Notes: generated by a model not told the origin, from the sequence alone. Shown: positions 21,884-34,289, numbered from the stretch's first letter. The stretch is 64,000 nt of DNA from Pyrenopolyporus hunteri (GCA_902806595.1 CADCXC010000018.1:186001-250000); one strand, 5' to 3'. Translations and numbers: made by a program.

Positions 21884-22953
21884 TCACGCCATCAACACAG
21901 CCCTAAACCTCGCCTTATTATCGCGACACGCCTCCATCGCCTTCTCCGCTTCGGCAAGGGGATACTTCTCGATGAGGCACTTAACCCCATGATCGACTGC
22001 GAACTGAATCGCCTCCTCAGAATCCAGCGCGTGTCCGCTAGGCCAGCCATGCACAGACGCGCCCTTGGAAACCAATACCCCGGTATCAAAGGAGACCGGG
22101 CCAACCGGCGCCAGAACAGGTAACTTGCCACCGGCCCGCAGGCCGCCGACGAGCGGGCTGATAGCCGCGGGATTCGGCGCGATAGCCACGATGAGCGCGG
22201 CGCCGCCGGAGCTCAGGACGACGACGCGGTAGCCCATCCTCCCCGCGTACTGGATGGCGAGGTGGCCGAGGCCCTGGACGGCCGGACGGCGCCGCCCTGC
22301 TCCACGCGCATCTTGCGGATGGCGTTGAACACGGTGACGCCGGCGCACAGCAGCGGCGCGGTCTCGGCCGCGTCCACGCACGCGGGCACGCGCACCGCGG
22401 CCTCTTCGCGTAGGAGCGTGTACTCGGCGTACCCGCCGTCGAGGGTCACGCCGTTCACGGCCGCGTTGTCGCACATCTGGAATTGGGCGCGGGCGCACTG
22501 GCGGCAGGTCGAGTCGTGGCCTGGGGGGTGTTAGGGTCTTTTTAGAACTCGTTTCATACTACCTCTTTCTACATGTCTCGAACGCAGCAAGATCTAGGAG
22601 AAAAAGAGAAAAAGGAAGGGGGAACGACGGGAAAAGAGAGGAAGGCATAGAAAGAAAGTAAAAGCAAAACTAACCTCCGTGCCACGGCCCGCCGACCCTC
22701 GCGCCGACCTTAAACCGCGTCACCTCGCTCCCGACGGCGACGACGTCGCCGACGATCTCGTGGCCGGGGACGCGAGGGAACACGTCGCCGAGAGCGCCGC
22801 CCTGCACGAAGAGGTCGGTGTGGCAGACGCCGCAGGCGATGACCTTGACGAGCACCTCCCTAGGCCCGGGCTGCCGCAGCTCGACGTCCTTGAACGCGGG
22901 GGGCCTTTCTTCTCGAATACGACGGCCTTGTAGGTTTTTGGTAATGAGGCCAT
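21884..22953 (-). pseudogene. zinc-dependent alcohol dehydrogenase, disrupted (frameshifts and internal deletion)
   Basis: Exon 1 (22675-22953) and exon 2 (21884-22520) are separated by a 154-bp GT-AG intron and read as a medium-chain Zn-ADH: MASLPKTYKAVVFEKKG, CGVCHTDL, PGHEIVGDVV, then MCDN..GGYAEY and GASVHGWPSGHALDSEEAI near the end. Three lesions are visible. A run of six C/G (22898-22903) is one base short of the frame needed for KGPPAFKDVE. A second one-base loss lies near 22276-22286. The Rossmann stretch is short: the usual GxGGLG motif is reduced to GLGHL, and some 30 residues normally between LSSG and GAALIVA are missing near 22196-22206. The frameshifts could be sequencing errors in GC-rich DNA, but the loss of much of the NAD-binding fold points to a true pseudogene. 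Confidence 0.8.
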
Positions 22954-24101
22954 GATTTCTTTTCTTTCCTTCGCTTCTCGCTTTGACTAATCCGGGGTAG
23001 GTATATGTCCGTATAGATATATAGGGTGGTATCTCAAATAGGTGATAGACTCGTCTTGTAAGGGGCTTTCTATCCGACAGGAGAGGTATTAAGACGAATG
23101 TGCCCAATGAATCCTATACGGAGTATGTGGACAACCAGCAGCATTTATCTCTGGCCTCCCAAAAGCAAAGATATTACGCACGTAACTGGTAAGTATACCG
23201 TAGCGTAGTAAAAGCCACATGAGAAACCAGGCCAATGGCGATAACATCAGTAACACGCGGACTGGGGGCTAAACTTCTAGAGGATTTACTGCTACATTAT
23301 GGGTAACTCTGCCAATTAAGGGATAGGATCGGCCTGTGTCCATTGGAAGCTTATTAAAACCTCAGCTCATCTTGTAGAGCGGGGAGGATGGTGGGATGTG
23401 GGATTTACGCCGTCATGATATCAAGAACTGGGAGAGTATGGACGTTTGGCTCTAGCCCCTATCAGCCCTGGGTATACTACCCTACCTGTTCCTAGGCTAC
23501 TTACACCTTACAGCCTACTTTGCTACCGTCAAAATTCACTATGAAGGACCTACTCTGATACTGTCAGTTAAACACGAACGAAACGTTTTTGCTATACCAA
23601 TACCCAGGTATGTAGTCCTTCTAATCGCTTCACTACTATAGCGGGGGGGACCGGGCTTTTCGGACCCCAAACCTTGTAAACTACAAATCCATGACGTCGA
23701 ATATAGGGGACATCCCAACGATCACGAAACCGAAACCGATCTTAAAGAACATACCTCCTTGCGAGCTACTAACAGTGTCTCCTTATCGGAGACGTAACAT
23801 CGCGGTCGTATACCTGGAATATTCTTCTAGACATAGGGACTATCTAATATGCTGAGAAATCAGATAGGCTATAGACCTCGGTACTTATTCTGATATTCCG
23901 CATCCAGGTGGGCATTGTAGGTAGGCATCAGTAAACACAACACAACACCATAAACATACCACATTACGTCGTTCGCATTAACACCGTCCTCCGCAACCTT
24001 GCGACTCGCTACCTATCTACCTGCCCAGGTGACGTCCATTCCCACACGGACATAGCTCGGTAGTATCTATCGTAGCCCATTACAAATCCACCCACCCCTC
24101 G
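22954..24101. other. intergenic, no supported gene
   Basis: About 1.15 kb holding the former promoter of the broken dehydrogenase and the 3' flank of VTA1. No open frame above 60 codons apart from shadows of the dehydrogenase. Confidence 0.45.
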
Positions 24102-25570
24102 CTACCGCGCCCCCAGAGCCACCAGCGCCGCCTGCAATTCCCGCACGGCTGTTGGCACGTCCTCGAAATTCAGCGCTGATATGGCCCACTTGGCGTGCTT
24201 CTGCGCCTGCACGATAGCCATATCGTCGGTATTCAGATTACTCGAGGACCCGCCGCTTGCTCCTCCGTATTGCTGCGCTGGAGCCGGCGCCGGCTGTGGA
24301 GGTTGAGAGTAGAAATTCTGGCTAGCCGGCGGCGCCTGAGGATGGACCTGTGGCTGCGGTTGTCGCTGGGGCGGCGGGATAACCGGCGGCGTGGGCGCAG
24401 GGCGGTAGAAGTCCTGCGGTGTCTGGGGCGCGCCTGGAGGTGAGAAGGGAGCCGAAGGCAAACCGGGGTCGTGCGAAGCGGGACCCGGTAGTGCTGGCGG
24501 GGGACCCATCGGATCATAACCACCCGGGCCCGGAGGCGGCATGTCCGTCGTAGACGGTAGGTTTAAGGCATCGGGTGCGCTAGGCGCATTAGGGAAATAG
24601 CTTCCTGGATCCGACGTAGGCGGGTCGGGAGGCGCAATAGGGGATACTTGCTCCGGCGCCGAACCCACTGCAGCCGAAGGTGATGTCGGCGCGGAAACGG
24701 GGGCTGGGAAGGTCTGATATGTTCCGGTCGACGGATGTAGCCTTCCCCCGTCATCTGGGGCATCTTCTACGGCCGCTGGTTTTGGTTGCGCAGCTCCGAT
24801 CATCTGCACTTCAGGATCGTTCGGGTCGAGCGCCGGGGGCGCTTCGTCATGCGTTGCCTCTTCCGGTTTGGGGTTCGACTCGTTGGGGTCCTTGCCCTCC
24901 TTGATCGCTTTGAGGATGCGAGCGGCATTCCACTTGGCATACTTGATCTTCTCTTGTGTCTCGGCGTCGGGCGTACCCCAGATGTTGACTAGTTGGAAGA
25001 ATGTCGCCGCTGCTTCGAAGGTGCTCGCCGTTTGCCTATAAGTACGTTTACCTATTAGCGACCGCAATGGCAAGGAGTTCGTCTGTTGCTAAAGGGCCTT
25101 TACTGCGTCACTTTGTTGGCTTTCAACGGCCGTAGTGCTCTGTCAAAGGTCTCTTGCGCAAACTGTTCTACGTATGCCTGACCCGCCACGTCGTCGTGAA
25201 TCGCATCGTTGCCGGCTTGCTCTTCCTTAATCTATTGAGATAGAGAGCACATTAGAGGGACACCACCTAGGAAACAATATCAATATGCCTTCTCGTACCT
25301 GCTCCAATTTCTCCATAAGATTCGTAGTAAATAAGTGGCATTCATCGTCGGCTGAGTGAAGGTTTCTGCTGAGGATCTGGTTTACAGCCCAGTAGAAGCC
25401 TATACAATTTACACAGTAATTAGAGAATGGAGTCCGTATGCTGATGCGACATAGTAGTTAGACTTACACCAGTAGGCGATGACGGGCTTCGCGGTCGCAA
25501 GCTGCGTAGCACGCACGATGAAGGGCGTGATGCCTGCTTGCCTAAGCTTGGGGGGTATGTTGGCCGCCAT
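24102..25570 (-). CDS. VTA1: vacuolar protein sorting-associated protein VTA1 (ESCRT-III/Vps4 regulator)
   Basis: Four exons: 25468-25570, 25299-25399, 25104-25231 and 24102-25035 (1266 nt, 421 residues). The start MAANIPPKLRQAG is the conserved VTA1 beginning. The N-terminal helical MIT-like domain (about residues 1-155) carries NLHSADDECHLFTTN and QTASTFEAAATFFQL. A proline/glutamine-rich disordered linker (about 190-370) follows. The short C-terminal domain (KHAKWAISALNFEDVPTAVRELQ) binds and stimulates the Vps4 ATPase. It acts on endosomes in multivesicular-body formation. The third intron has phase 2 (CA|G), and the rest join cleanly. This is normal housekeeping and no irregularity was seen. 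Confidence 0.93.
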
Positions 25571-26474
25571 CACGAAGATGCGGAGCCTCTCTCGAAGGAC
25601 GATCTAGTTCGCGACAGGTTGGGGAGTGTCTCGGCTGTTGAGCAAGCTAGGTGGTCGTAGGCTGGACGAAGTGCGACTTTTAACAGACACGGCTGCCTGT
25701 TGTCGCCAAATTAGAGGAAGCTCCTTAAACCCCGTCTCGAAGGAAATGGCGCAATACCTGAAGGAGGGTGACAAATTTCGAGACCCTGATATCTTGGCCG
25801 AAGTTTGAAGTTTAAAGTAAAGTTGAGTGAAGGTAGGGACCGTCACGCGGCTGTGAATTCACGTCAAGGCACGGCGCATAGCATGTTCCATTGAAGTCCA
25901 GCGCTGGGATACCCCGCTGAAGTCGCCAGGGTACTTGTACTTACCCCCCTGAGTGTTCCCCTCTGTGAGATATACGTACATGTATAATTCACTGCAGATA
26001 AGCTGATAAGGCGATGCGAAAGGGGGGAAGCTCGCGCCACAATGCCATCACCATGGCGCTCCCAGCCACAAACGCACCCCGGATTCAGTACTTATAGCCA
26101 ATCACCGCCTCGAATCGCGGCGGGGGGCTGAGGAACCCAGCAATCGAAAGTCCTGGAGCGAATTGAATCGAATTTCCACGCTGGCCTTTTGCTCAATCGA
26201 GCAAGAAGACAGCAATCCATTTTAAAAGCTTCAAGCCTTTCCCCTCTGCTTTGATTCTTATGGTATATGTATATCGTGTGACCACAGAGGCCGGATGATC
26301 TGTCATGTCCAGGATCTCTTCAATTATAAACACGCCGCCGAGTGAGCATCCCACGGTTTGAGATAATCACTTTTCTTTCCTGTCGATCTAGTTCTTCCTA
26401 CCTATCCAAGCTCTTATATCTATTCCCTGTTCTCTTTCTTCGCTCCCAGTCGTGAGATCCCACTGGAACAGGCC
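25571..26474. promoter_or_regulatory. divergent intergenic region between VTA1 and PDI gene
   Basis: The two genes diverge from this 0.9-kb spacer, so it must hold both promoters. A CCAAT box (GCCAATCA) occurs at about 26098-26102, and pyrimidine-rich DNA precedes the PDI start. The small open frames at 25604-25846 (minus) and 25626-25808 (plus) lie just upstream of VTA1. They begin with non-ATG codons or lack any domain and are not counted as genes. Confidence 0.4.
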
Positions 26475-28059
26475 ATGCACGCTTTCAATCTCAACCCCAC
26501 CACAGCAATTGCTGCGGTGGCTTTCCTCTCCGCTCTACCAACCGCGCAAGCCGGCCTATATCTCAAGAGCTCCCCCGTAGTCCAGGTCGATGCAAAGAAT
26601 TACGATAGGATAATCAACAAGTCAAATCATACTTCAGTAAGTCTAGGCCATTTTCGCCGGGAAACTAATTGGGAGCTGGCCAATTAAAAAGAGGGTGTTG
26701 ACTGATAGGTCCCCGTACTAGGTCGTCGAATTCTACGCGCCATGGTGCGGCCACTGCCAAAACCTCAAGCCCGCCTACGAGAAGGCCGCCAAGAATCTCG
26801 AGGGCCTCGCTAGGGTTGCCGCTGTAAACTGCGACGATGACGAGAACAAGCAATTATGCGGCATGATGGGCGTCAAGGGTTTCCCGACCCTTAAGACTGT
26901 GCGCCCAGGCAAGAAGGGGAAGCCGATCGTAGAAGACTACAACGGCCCCCGGACGGCCAAGGGCATCGTGGATGCCGTCGTCGACAAAATCAACAACCAC
27001 GTGAAGCGCGTGACGGACAAGGACATCGATTCCTTCCTATCGACCAACAACGACACCGCTAAAGCTATACTATTCACCGAGAAGGGTACCACGAGCGCGC
27101 TGCTGAAGAGCATCGCGATTGACTTCCTCGACGTCATCACTATCGCGCAGATTCGAGACAAGGAGACCAAGGCGAACGAGTTGTTCGGCATCAAGTCCTA
27201 CCCGACCCTGGTACTATTGCCAGGAGGGGACAAGGAGAGCATAGTGTACGACGGTGAATTGAAGAAGGAAGACATGGTTAAATTCTTGTCGCAGGCCGGA
27301 CAACCAAACCCTGACCCAGCCCCGGCGTCCGCCAAATCAAACGGGGAGAAGAAGGCCGATAAGAAGGATAAGAAGGACAAGAAGGACAAGAAGGCGTCCT
27401 CCAAGTCCTCCGAATCGAACTCTGAGAGTGCCTCGACAGGATCGGCCGAGTCAACTGACGCCCCTCCCGCTGCTGAAAAGCTGGCCGAGGCCGCGCCACC
27501 CATCCCAGCCATCACCGACGCGGATAAGCTGACCAAGGAATGCCTGAACCGCAAGTCCCACACCTGCGTTCTCGCCTTCGTGCCGTCGACGCACGGAGAA
27601 GCCGCTGAGAAGGCTCTCTCCCACCTAGCCGAGTTAGCATTCAAGCACGCCCTCGCTAAGCGCCACCTATTCCCCTTTTTCGAAGTCCACCACGACAACG
27701 AAGTAACCGAGTCGATATTCAAGAGCCTAGGACTCTCGGGTGAGGTTGAAATTGTTGCCATCAACGGCAAGAGGGGGTGGTGGCGTCACTACGAGGGAGA
27801 TTTCAGCGCCGAGAGTATCGAGGGCTGGATCGACGCCATACGCCTGAGCGAGGGTACCAAGAAGAAGCTACCTGACGGCGTAATCGGCGAGCTCGTCGAA
27901 TCTACCACGGGAGAAAAGCCTGTGGAAAGCGTCGAAGTAAAGGTAGAGGAGTCTGTTAAGGTCGAGGTTGAGTCCGAGTCCGAGTCGGCCACCAAGGGCG
28001 CAGAGCCGACCCCTGAGGCGACGCCGGAAAAGGAGGTACCCAAGCACGAAGAACTATAA
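26475..28059 (+). CDS. protein disulfide isomerase-like ER protein (MPD1/PDIA6 type), C-terminal HEEL
   Basis: Two exons, 26475-26636 and 26722-28059, with an 85-bp intron; 499 residues. A signal peptide (to QAG, about residue 27) is followed by a thioredoxin domain with the active site CGHC at residues 63-66 (FYAPWCGHCQ) and the cis-proline in GFPTL. A second thioredoxin-like domain without CxxC spans about 140-255 (SYPTL). A lysine-rich, then serine/glutamate-rich, low-complexity linker covers about 265-315. A third folded segment (ECLNRKSHTCVLAFVP) and an acidic tail follow. The final HEEL is an HDEL-type ER retrieval signal. It should oxidise or isomerise disulfides of secretory proteins. 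It is expected to respond to ER stress, but no promoter element was confirmed. Confidence 0.93.
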
Positions 28060-28285
28060 TGGTCTTGTAGGGTTAGTATAGTATCCAAAAGTCATAGTTT
28101 CCACCGGATGTAATAATGAATGAAATAAATCAATTTGTAAAGAGAATCGACTTACTCGTGAGCAAATGTGTTCCCAGCCATAACACCCGCCAAATTTTAA
28201 TAGCATGGATTTCCGTTTACTCCCATCCCGTCCACCAGCCCCTTCCAAGCCAGCCCTTACGTAGACACCTACCCTAGGTACGCCC

Positions 28286-29301
28286 CTAAACATCAAGATC
28301 CATAGCCATACTCGCGCCCTTCTCCACCGCGCCCTCCGCCACCATCCTCCTGCCCTTCTCCCTGACGACCGAATCCAGATACGCGCGAATATTCGCGCAG
28401 CCGTCCGCCGCGGCGACCATCATGCCCTCGAGCCGCGCGACGTGGGCGCGCGTCTCGCAGACCAGCACGGCGACCCTGTCGGAGGCGCCCAGGGTGCCGA
28501 GGGTCAGGAACGGCAGCTCCTGCTCCTCCTGGGCGTTGAGGTCGATCAGGGGGTCGGCGCGCTCGTCGGCCGCCGCGTGCGAGGACGTGCTGCCCGCGCT
28601 GCAGGCCACGAGGTAGTCGGTCATGGGGACGCCGCCGTCGACGAGCGCCAGCGTCGCCGCGTTCACCAGGCATGCGAGCAGGCTGCCGTCCTGCGAGAGC
28701 ACGTGCAGGGAGATGGAGATGCTGGATCGCGGGAAGAGGTGCGTGTGGATGACGGAGGCGAGGGATTTGGCTAGCGTGGCTTGCATTTCTTGGATGCGCC
28801 TGTTTGTTCGGAGGTATATAATGTTAGTGATCTCTTTGTACATTGCTCAATTACCTCGGCACCTAAGGTAGGTGGGTAGGCAGGTGGCTATCCGCGCAGA
28901 TCTTTCTACGCAGGGACCTTGGGAATGAATAGCAATTGAGAGAAGGGAATGCGACAACAAGCAACGTACTTATCGCTCCTAGCCCTCTTCTTCCGATCCA
29001 CGGTGCTAAACCCGCCCACCACTATACTAACGAGGATATCCGCAGCGTTGGACGCCGACGCCGAACCCGACGCTCCAGAACCGGCGCCGGAAGCTGAGGA
29101 GACGCCCTGGCCACGTCGCTTCCCTTCCTCGCTAGGGCCGGAAACCACACACATGACCTTGGTGTTGCCCATCTCGAGGTACGAAGACCCGTCGGCGGCG
29201 GCTTGGGTTCGGATCTGGCCGCGGAGCTGGCGCAGCTCGTTCCAGCGGCGTCCGTCGATGCGCAGGAGCGCGAGGTTGTAGGTCGATGTATCGAGGGGCA
29301 T
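28286..29301 (-). CDS. RRP41: exosome complex component RRP41 (SKI6), RNase PH-like
   Basis: Two exons, 28970-29301 and 28286-28799, with a 170-bp intron that splits a lysine codon (AA|G); 281 residues. The RNase PH-fold signatures RLDGR-like RIDGRRWNELR, DGSSYLEMGNTKV, LHVLSQDGSLLACLVNAATLAL and DGGVPMTDY match eukaryotic RRP41. It is a structural ring subunit of the RNA exosome, acting in nuclear and cytoplasmic 3'-5' RNA processing and decay. In eukaryotes the ring is catalytically inactive. A serine/alanine/glycine-rich insertion sits near residues 65-85 and makes this copy somewhat longer than the 246-residue yeast protein. The GC-rich 3' exon produces long antisense shadows. Confidence 0.95.
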
Positions 29302-30002
29302 CGTTTCTCGTTTCCTCCTCTTCGTCTGTGTATTTTTGGTTTTTATGGTCCTTGTGCCCTTGTGCGTGTGCCTGTGCCAGTGTCTGTAAAAATCTAAGGG
29401 AGAGTAAATTGACCAGAAGCTCCGTTTACCTTAGATACGAAAAGGTTGTGACCGATAAGAAATTGGACAAACGCTCAAGCTGCTTAGAATTTTTTGGTGG
29501 GGTTCGTTTTACGCTGTGTAACTTCCCCGGACCAATGCCGTCTCCTTAGCTGCCCCTCAACTTACCAAAAAGGGATAGGCCCACCATACTACTAGGTAAG
29601 GTACATGCAACTCTAGAAGATAGACGAAGTCGACCAGCCTACGCAGACTTAGACAACACTTACCAAAGTTCTACAAAACAGAATGTAAAACAGAATGTGG
29701 TAACTAGAATGTCGCATGTATAAGGTTATGGATAGCCCATCCACGAGAGAAATGACGGCCGAGATACGTCGGGTACTTATAAGAGTAGAAATCCGCTGAA
29801 CTCCATTTAGGGATCATTACATTAACCGAGTGAGAGGTGAATAAGGTACATATCGATGATGCGCGTTAGCCATCGCTACAGTAAATAATAGTAAGGAACC
29901 GCTAATCAACCTCTTTCCACCCGCTCTCTCCATCCTTATCATTCGCCAATTCGAGTTTTAGGGAGTTGTCCTCCGTTGGAAAAGAGCCCGTGCCTCATAC
30001 TT
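29302..30002. other. intergenic, no supported gene
   Basis: About 0.7 kb. It includes the RRP41 promoter and the 3' flank of the F-box-like gene. Small plus-strand frames (for example 29286-29549) lack domains. Confidence 0.4.
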
Positions 30003-30956
30003 CTACACTACCACCATAATATCTGCACCGCCGTTATTGACCAAGAGGGGAGCATTCAGGTCCAATGCCGGCTGCGGTTCCACTTCATCCGCATCGGTCC
30101 ATCCTCGCTCCTTGCCCCAGATAATTTTGAGCCCCCGAGAGGTCGTAACTTCGAGGAGCCCGCGCATAAGCGCCCCCGATTTCTTGACGTTGAGCCAAGC
30201 GTCAAATTCGATCCTTTCCACCCAAGGCATCTCATCGAGAACGTTGATTAGGAGAGCTTTTGAGAATCGTTCGTAGAAGTTGTCCGGCTGGCGGAAGCCT
30301 TTGAAGAAGTCGTTTCCGGGGTCGCACTCGACGTAGACCGTAAGCTTGGTGACGTTGACGCAGTCGGCTAAACCTAACGCAGGATTCACCACCCAGCCAC
30401 GAGGGGGACTGCTCCAACCCGGCCCTAGGCGCAGCTCGAGCGATGTCAAGCTGGCTCGCTGGCCCGGTTTCATGCGAGCCAGAAGCGGCTTCTTAGTCTT
30501 AAAGAAGCGCCCGGGATGTGTCGGGAAGATGCGGACGGGATGTGTGCTATAGAAAAAGTACGATGCTTCCCGGTAGATGGTGTGACAGGTTCGCAGGATG
30601 GCTAGCTTTTGATGGATTCTCTTATAGTTATCGGGATCGAGGTCGAGTACGCCGTAGGTGTTAGCAAAGTGGTAGCCGTAAACCTTTAGGCGCAGTTCGG
30701 AGGGGAGGTCGAGGAATCGAAACGGGCGCTGCTTTGCTCGCTTTGGCTTGCGTGCATTCGACGGCGAGCCGTTCAGCGTGAGTGCACCGATAGGGATCTT
30801 AGCGACTTCGTCGTTAGCGTCGTACTCGGCTTCGGAGGCGTAGGTCGAAGGGAAGGCCGAGCTGAGCGGCGTAGTAAAGGTAGAAGAGACGGGTGTCGGG
30901 CCTGAGGTGGCCACGGCAGCCCGCGAGCCCTTCCCCTTGCCGGCTTTGTGGCGCAT
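30003..30956 (-). CDS. F-box/2EXR-like protein, fungal
   Basis: Intronless, 317 residues. After a disordered, basic N-terminus (about 80 residues with RKPKRAKQR) comes FRFLDLPSELRLKVYGYHF (about 80-98), the LPxELRxxIY signature of fungal F-box-like/2EXR proteins. A region with LRTCHTIYREA and a segment like LTSLELRLGPGW follows, common in this large lineage-expanded group. Members may act as substrate receptors, but many have no known role. No second domain was recognised. The ATG start at 30956 is the first in frame and gives a natural length. Confidence 0.8.
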   Translation of the reverse strand: MRHKAGKGKGSRAAVATSGPTPVSSTFTTPLSSAFPSTYASEAEYDANDEVAKIPIGALTLNGSPSNARKPKRAKQRPFRFLDLPSELRLKVYGYHFANTYGVLDLDPDNYKRIHQKLAILRTCHTIYREASYFFYSTHPVRIFPTHPGRFFKTKKPLLARMKPGQRASLTSLELRLGPGWSSPPRGWVVNPALGLADCVNVTKLTVYVECDPGNDFFKGFRQPDNFYERFSKALLINVLDEMPWVERIEFDAWLNVKKSGALMRGLLEVTTSRGLKIIWGKERGWTDADEVEPQPALDLNAPLLVNNGGADIMVVV

Positions 30957-32617
30957 CTTGTATATGTTGGTTTATTTGCAGAGGTAGCACGCGAGAGAAA
31001 TGGTCACGCGACAGCTAGTGTCAGTAGTGTATAGGCAGTGTATAGAAGGTAGGAGGATACGAGTGAGGCTCGAGGTAAATTTTGAGGTTGGCAAAGTCCG
31101 GTAGTTAGGTAAATTCAGGTAATTGAATGGTTGAATCTAGGTACGACGTAGCATCGCGAGGGTGGTGCCATCGCGATACTTCAACGAGTGACGACCACCC
31201 TCTAAAAGGCAGCACTCTTGGCTGCCATGGTGGATGAAGAAGGAAGTTGTTCGTAAGCGATGTAATTGATCATAAAAGAGATTGAGTAGAGGTGTTAAAT
31301 AGGCTAAGATTCGAGCAATGAGAGAAATAGAACAGATCAATTGCCCCGGAGGGTAGGGAGGGGAAGAGAATCGGCAGAAGACAACCGGAAGGAGGAAGTG
31401 CGCGTGTGGTAGTTGGCAGTAGTAGTAACAGTAGTCGCAGTCGTAGTCGTAGTCGTAGTCGTAATGTGGTAAATGGCAGTAGTAGTAGTGCCGTAATAGA
31501 AGAGTTGGAGACAGCGGTAATGGTAGATGGTTGGTGGTCGAGGCGATTCGATCCGATACCACGTCTCTCTTACCTGTATCGGAACAAGGAGACGGAAAGG
31601 TGCGCAGGTGCGTTCGAGGAGAGTCGGCGTGCATCCAGCATGGATTGACGACATTAGGTGACTGGATAAAGTGGGGTCGAGTCAAGTGATTCGGGGAGAC
31701 AGGGGGAACAACGGCTGTTCCGGACCAGGGGTGGCGGGTTCCACTTTTCTTCTTCAAGGTGAAGTGGAAATTGGAGCCGCCGAGCTGCGCTACTAGGTAC
31801 CAGACTCGGCTTAGCGGGGCACAATACGCATGTACTATAGATACATATAAAGCAACGGATGCCTTGCTTGACATGCATGTACTTAATTGAGAGCATACAT
31901 GTAGCCATTCCCATCTCGGTGACTTTCCAATTCAATGTTTATTTCTTCAATTAGAGTCAGTCTTTGATCTTCAATTGCGATTCGTTTCCCAATAGAACAC
32001 TCAGACGTATCCTAAAGCATATACCGATTTACATGATACCTACCTACACTCAATTGTCATCCTTCCCGCCGTTTACACGCCGAAGACCTACGTACCTCAA
32101 TACCTATGTCTTATGTAAAGACTCCCGATGACGTTATGTGGGGCTGTCTCTTAAGTGGTCGGAGAAAGATGACGCCGATGTACGGAGCCTTCGAGAATTT
32201 TGCATCACGATGAGCCCATGTACCGCAGCTATGCGGAATACAGTCCATGTACAAAGTAAAAACATTGCGGTAGCACCAGACTTAGGTAGCGCATGGATGA
32301 ACTTCGGCAATAAAAAAATTCAAAGATTGGAAAAGGTTTCTTATCGTGTTAGGACCATTATCATTGGATTGCGGGACTGAGCAAAAGGTCAAGCTTCTTC
32401 TCTAGCGCACTCCAAAATTTCCCAACAGCCAAATCTGCTGTTCAACTCTCTCCATCCCGCTCGGTTTCGACGGACGAGCCTCTCGCCTAACTCCCACTTC
32501 GACAGCTAGAACGTGGTTGAGATACCTGTTAGCGTAAGGTATATAAGGCGTAGACGGGAAAGCATTCAAAGTCATCTCGCTGCTTGACCTGCGCAACGAG
32601 GTCGGCTGCTCGACACC
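30957..32617. other. intergenic, with trinucleotide repeats
   Basis: No gene is supported in this 1.66 kb. The long minus-strand frame at 31137-31874 exists because GTA/GTC-type trinucleotide repeats (about 31409-31490) keep it open. Its translation is low-complexity Y/D/T. A TATA-like ATATAAGG at about 32541 lies some 75 bp before the TIM50 start. Confidence 0.45.
31409..31490. repeat. imperfect GTA/GTC trinucleotide microsatellite
   Basis: Tandem AGT/CGT-type triplets (GTAGTAGTAACAGTAGTCGCAG and several GTCGTA units) occur over about 80 bp. It is not within a supported gene. Confidence 0.75.
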
Positions 32618-34289
32618 ATGCTGTCCAGGGCTCTTATGCGCTCCGCGCGATTACCCGCTCTTTCGAGGCCAGCCATAGCAGCCGCAGCTGTTCCCAGAAT
32701 ATCTAGGCCAGCTGCTCAAATATGGGCACGAAGTATGGCAGACGATCGGTCTCGAAAAGTACCGCAGAACACGAATTCGAACCAGCAGCCTCCCCCCAAC
32801 CAACCCTCGGCCGACGTCACTCAATCTTCTCAATCTCGAGCGCCTGATTCCGAGTCGGCTTCTCAATCCGCACAGCCGTCGCAAAACCCCGAAGCAGAGT
32901 CCTCCGCCTCTAAACCAGACCTAAGTTCTCTTCCCGACCTAACGCAAGGTATTCCGTCCACTCTCGAATACGAGACTACCGGCGCCACCAACAAATCGGC
33001 GCTCTCCGCGATCGAGGAAGAACCTCCCGAAACTCAGGGCGGCCGTGGCCGCGGCCGTGGGGAGCTGCCGGCCTCCGCCTACGTCAGCTCCATGGAGAAG
33101 CGGAGGGCTAAGGTTGCCAATTATATGTATGCCCTGTCCCTCGGCGCCGGCATTCTTCTTCTAGGTTATCTAGGCCGCGATTGGGGCGAGGAGGAAGCAA
33201 AAGTGCACACCGACATCCCCAACGGCTGGTCGCTTGGGTTATGGTGGAAGCGAATGATGGCTCGATTCGGAGATGTAAAGAGTTACTATAGTGAGCCGGC
33301 TTTCGAAAAGCTACTGCCCGATCCCGACCCCATGTTCGGACGACCCTACACCCTCTGCATCAGCCTCGAGGATTTATTGGTACACAGCGAATGGACGAGA
33401 GAACACGGTTGGAGGGTCGCGAAGCGTCCCGGTGTGGATTACTTCCTGCGCTATCTCAGTCAATACTACGAATTGGTGCTATTTACGAGCGTCCCGTTCG
33501 CTATAGGGGAACCCTTGGTTCGAAAGTTAGATCCTTACCATTTCATTGTTTGGCCCCTATTCAGAGAAGCCACCAAGTACAAGGACGGCGAGATCGTCAA
33601 GGTTAGTAATATGCCTTTTTCGTGGCCGTATTTACACAAGATCGCTAATGCGCAACGTCGTAAAGGATTTATCTTACTTGAACCGTGATCTTTCTAAAGT
33701 TATCATAATCGATACGAACCCCGAGCATGTTCGAAACCAACCCGAGAACGCCATCATTCTTAAGAAATGGGTTGGCGATCCTAAAGACGCCGAACTCGTA
33801 TCCCTAATCCCATTCCTCGAATACGTTCATACTATGCAGTTCAAGGACGTGCGGGAGGTCCTCAAGTCCTTCCAAGGCAAGCATATACCGACCGAATTCG
33901 CCCGCCGAGAAGCGATCGCGCGCGCCGAATTCCAGAAGCTGTACGAAGCCGAGAAGAGAAAGCGGAAGAGCGGGATGAGCGCTCTGGGCAGCCTCATAGG
34001 ACTCAAACCGAACAGCATGTCCATGATGGTCCCCGCCGAGGGCGAGATCAGCCCGAGCGAGGCTTTCGCGCAAGGCAAGATGCTGCAGGATATCGCGCGG
34101 GAGAGGGGCCAGCGCAACTACGAGCTGTTAGAGAAGGAGATCCGCGAGAACGGCGAGAAATGGCTCAAGGAAGAGCAGTTGGCGAACGAGAAAGCGCAAG
34201 CCGAGGCTATGACCAGTATGAGGTCGTCCTTCATTAACTGGTTCTTACCCTCCAAGCAATCGGAGCAGCCCGCTGGGGAAAAGAAATGA
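32618..34289 (+). CDS. TIM50: mitochondrial import inner membrane translocase subunit TIM50
   Basis: Two exons, 32618-33601 and 33666-34289, with a 64-bp intron; 535 residues. The arginine/serine-rich N-terminus (MLSRALMRSARLPALSR) is a mitochondrial presequence. A disordered proline/serine/glutamine stretch follows, with one transmembrane helix at about 169-186. The FCP1/NLI-like domain begins at about 245 with CISLEDLLVHSEW, where the DxDxT phosphatase motif is lost, then RPGVDYFLRYLSQYYELVLFTS, and DLSYLNRDLSKVIIIDT across the splice. TIM50 is the presequence receptor of the TIM23 complex facing the intermembrane space. The C-terminal part is charged and helical. It is normal for Pezizomycotina. 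Confidence 0.95.

Noticed and set aside
31137..31874. 245-codon minus-strand frame
   Set aside because: Kept open by trinucleotide repeats; the translation is low-complexity Y/D/T and has no domain.
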